DNA of 64,000 bases from an uncultured Acidobacteriia bacterium (GTDB lineage Bacteria > Acidobacteriota > Terriglobia > Bryobacterales > Bryobacteraceae). This document shows, piece by piece, positions 63,829 to 64,000 of the stretch. Where the stretch lies: assembly GCA_903851195.1 (NCBI GenBank), contig CAINNJ010000043.1:1-64000 (forward strand). The letters run 5' to 3'. The position numbers and the translations under genes were made by a program. How positions within the stretch are numbered: the first letter of the stretch is position 1; every line of letters begins with the position of its first letter. Under the pieces are notes generated by a model that was given only the letters and a program-made list of their open reading frames with translations, did not search any database and had not been told where the DNA came from.

Positions 63829-64000
63829 CAGAACCGGAACCGGCCGGGACCGACCTGACCGAGGCCGATCTGACCGAAACTGGCCTGACCCAAACGGGCG
63901 GCTACCGGCAACTCCTGGAGCATATTTCCGAAACCTATACCGCAGGCCGGGTTCGGGCCGTGCAGGCCGTGAACGCTCAGCTCGTCGAGACGTACTGGCA
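63819..64000 (+). CDS. Start of a DUF1016 (YhcG-like, PDDEXK nuclease) gene, cut by the window end
   Basis: The ATG at 63819 overlaps the end of hsdM by ten bases. The visible 60 residues begin with a repetitive acidic leader (DLTEADLTETGLTQTG), followed by YRQLLEHISETYTAGRVRAV and NAQLVETYW, which resembles the N-terminal domain of DUF1016 proteins often found between hsdM and hsdS. The nuclease domain would lie beyond the window. The leader has a DLTE/GLTQ repeat that is unusual for this family. Confidence 0.7.
   Translation, partial: MDLTEPEPAGTDLTEADLTETGLTQTGGYRQLLEHISETYTAGRVRAVQAVNAQLVETYW

Overview
The window looks like chromosomal DNA from a high-GC Acidobacteriota bacterium, most likely of the Solibacter/Bryobacter/Paludibaculum group. 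The evidence is a VWFA-related protein of the acidobacterial type (55163-56113), many secreted or Tat-exported enzymes (Gfo/Idh/MocA dehydrogenase, aldo-keto reductase, mannonate dehydratase-like protein, sulfatase), a di-heme peroxidase module, and a short twin-hairpin repeat between genes. No rRNA, tRNA or CRISPR array was seen.

Layout. 1-116 is the end of an IS630-type transposase. 174-4170 holds a secreted protein and a three-gene lipoprotein operon (di-heme peroxidase, cupredoxin, beta-propeller). 4167-9353 has an HD-like protein, a nucleoside-type MFS transporter, a large esterase and a sulfatase. 9425-13702 is the glycine cleavage operon gcvT-gcvH-gcvPA-gcvPB on the minus strand. 13859-14563 is a PIN toxin-antitoxin pair. 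14635-20324 has a Tat-exported dehydrogenase, an ECF sigma/anti-sigma/secreted-protein operon and two tandem aldo-keto reductases.

20245-33131 is the most unusual region: twelve minus-strand genes that overlap or abut. In transcription order they encode a sugar epimerase, a TIM-barrel-epimerase fusion, a radical SAM protein, a GT4 glycosyltransferase, four tandem CgeB-like glycosyltransferases, a sugar nucleotidyltransferase, a methyltransferase, a small glycosidase-like protein and a histidine phosphatase. This reads as one pathway that builds and modifies a glycan. The glycosidase-like protein appears to be a circular permutation of the TIM barrel found in the fusion, and the fusion's barrel has lost both catalytic glutamates.

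33290-46945 continues with a TPR/GT9-like protein, a TPR-HTH protein, a YHYH protein, a mannonate dehydratase-like enzyme, guaA (no ordinary start codon), ctpA, a TlpA-like thioredoxin, a BON protein, a GntR regulator, a TPR membrane protein, a ClC channel and a small zinc-ribbon protein. 47023-58864 carries ftsK, tex, uppP, pyk, a hydrolase, the VWFA protein, a metallo-beta-lactamase-fold protein and an OlsF-like bifunctional acyltransferase. 58878-60854 is a second copy of the large esterase. The window ends in a type I restriction-modification locus (hsdM, then the start of a DUF1016-type gene). The top strand is C-rich over most of the window and becomes G-rich from about 57 kb.
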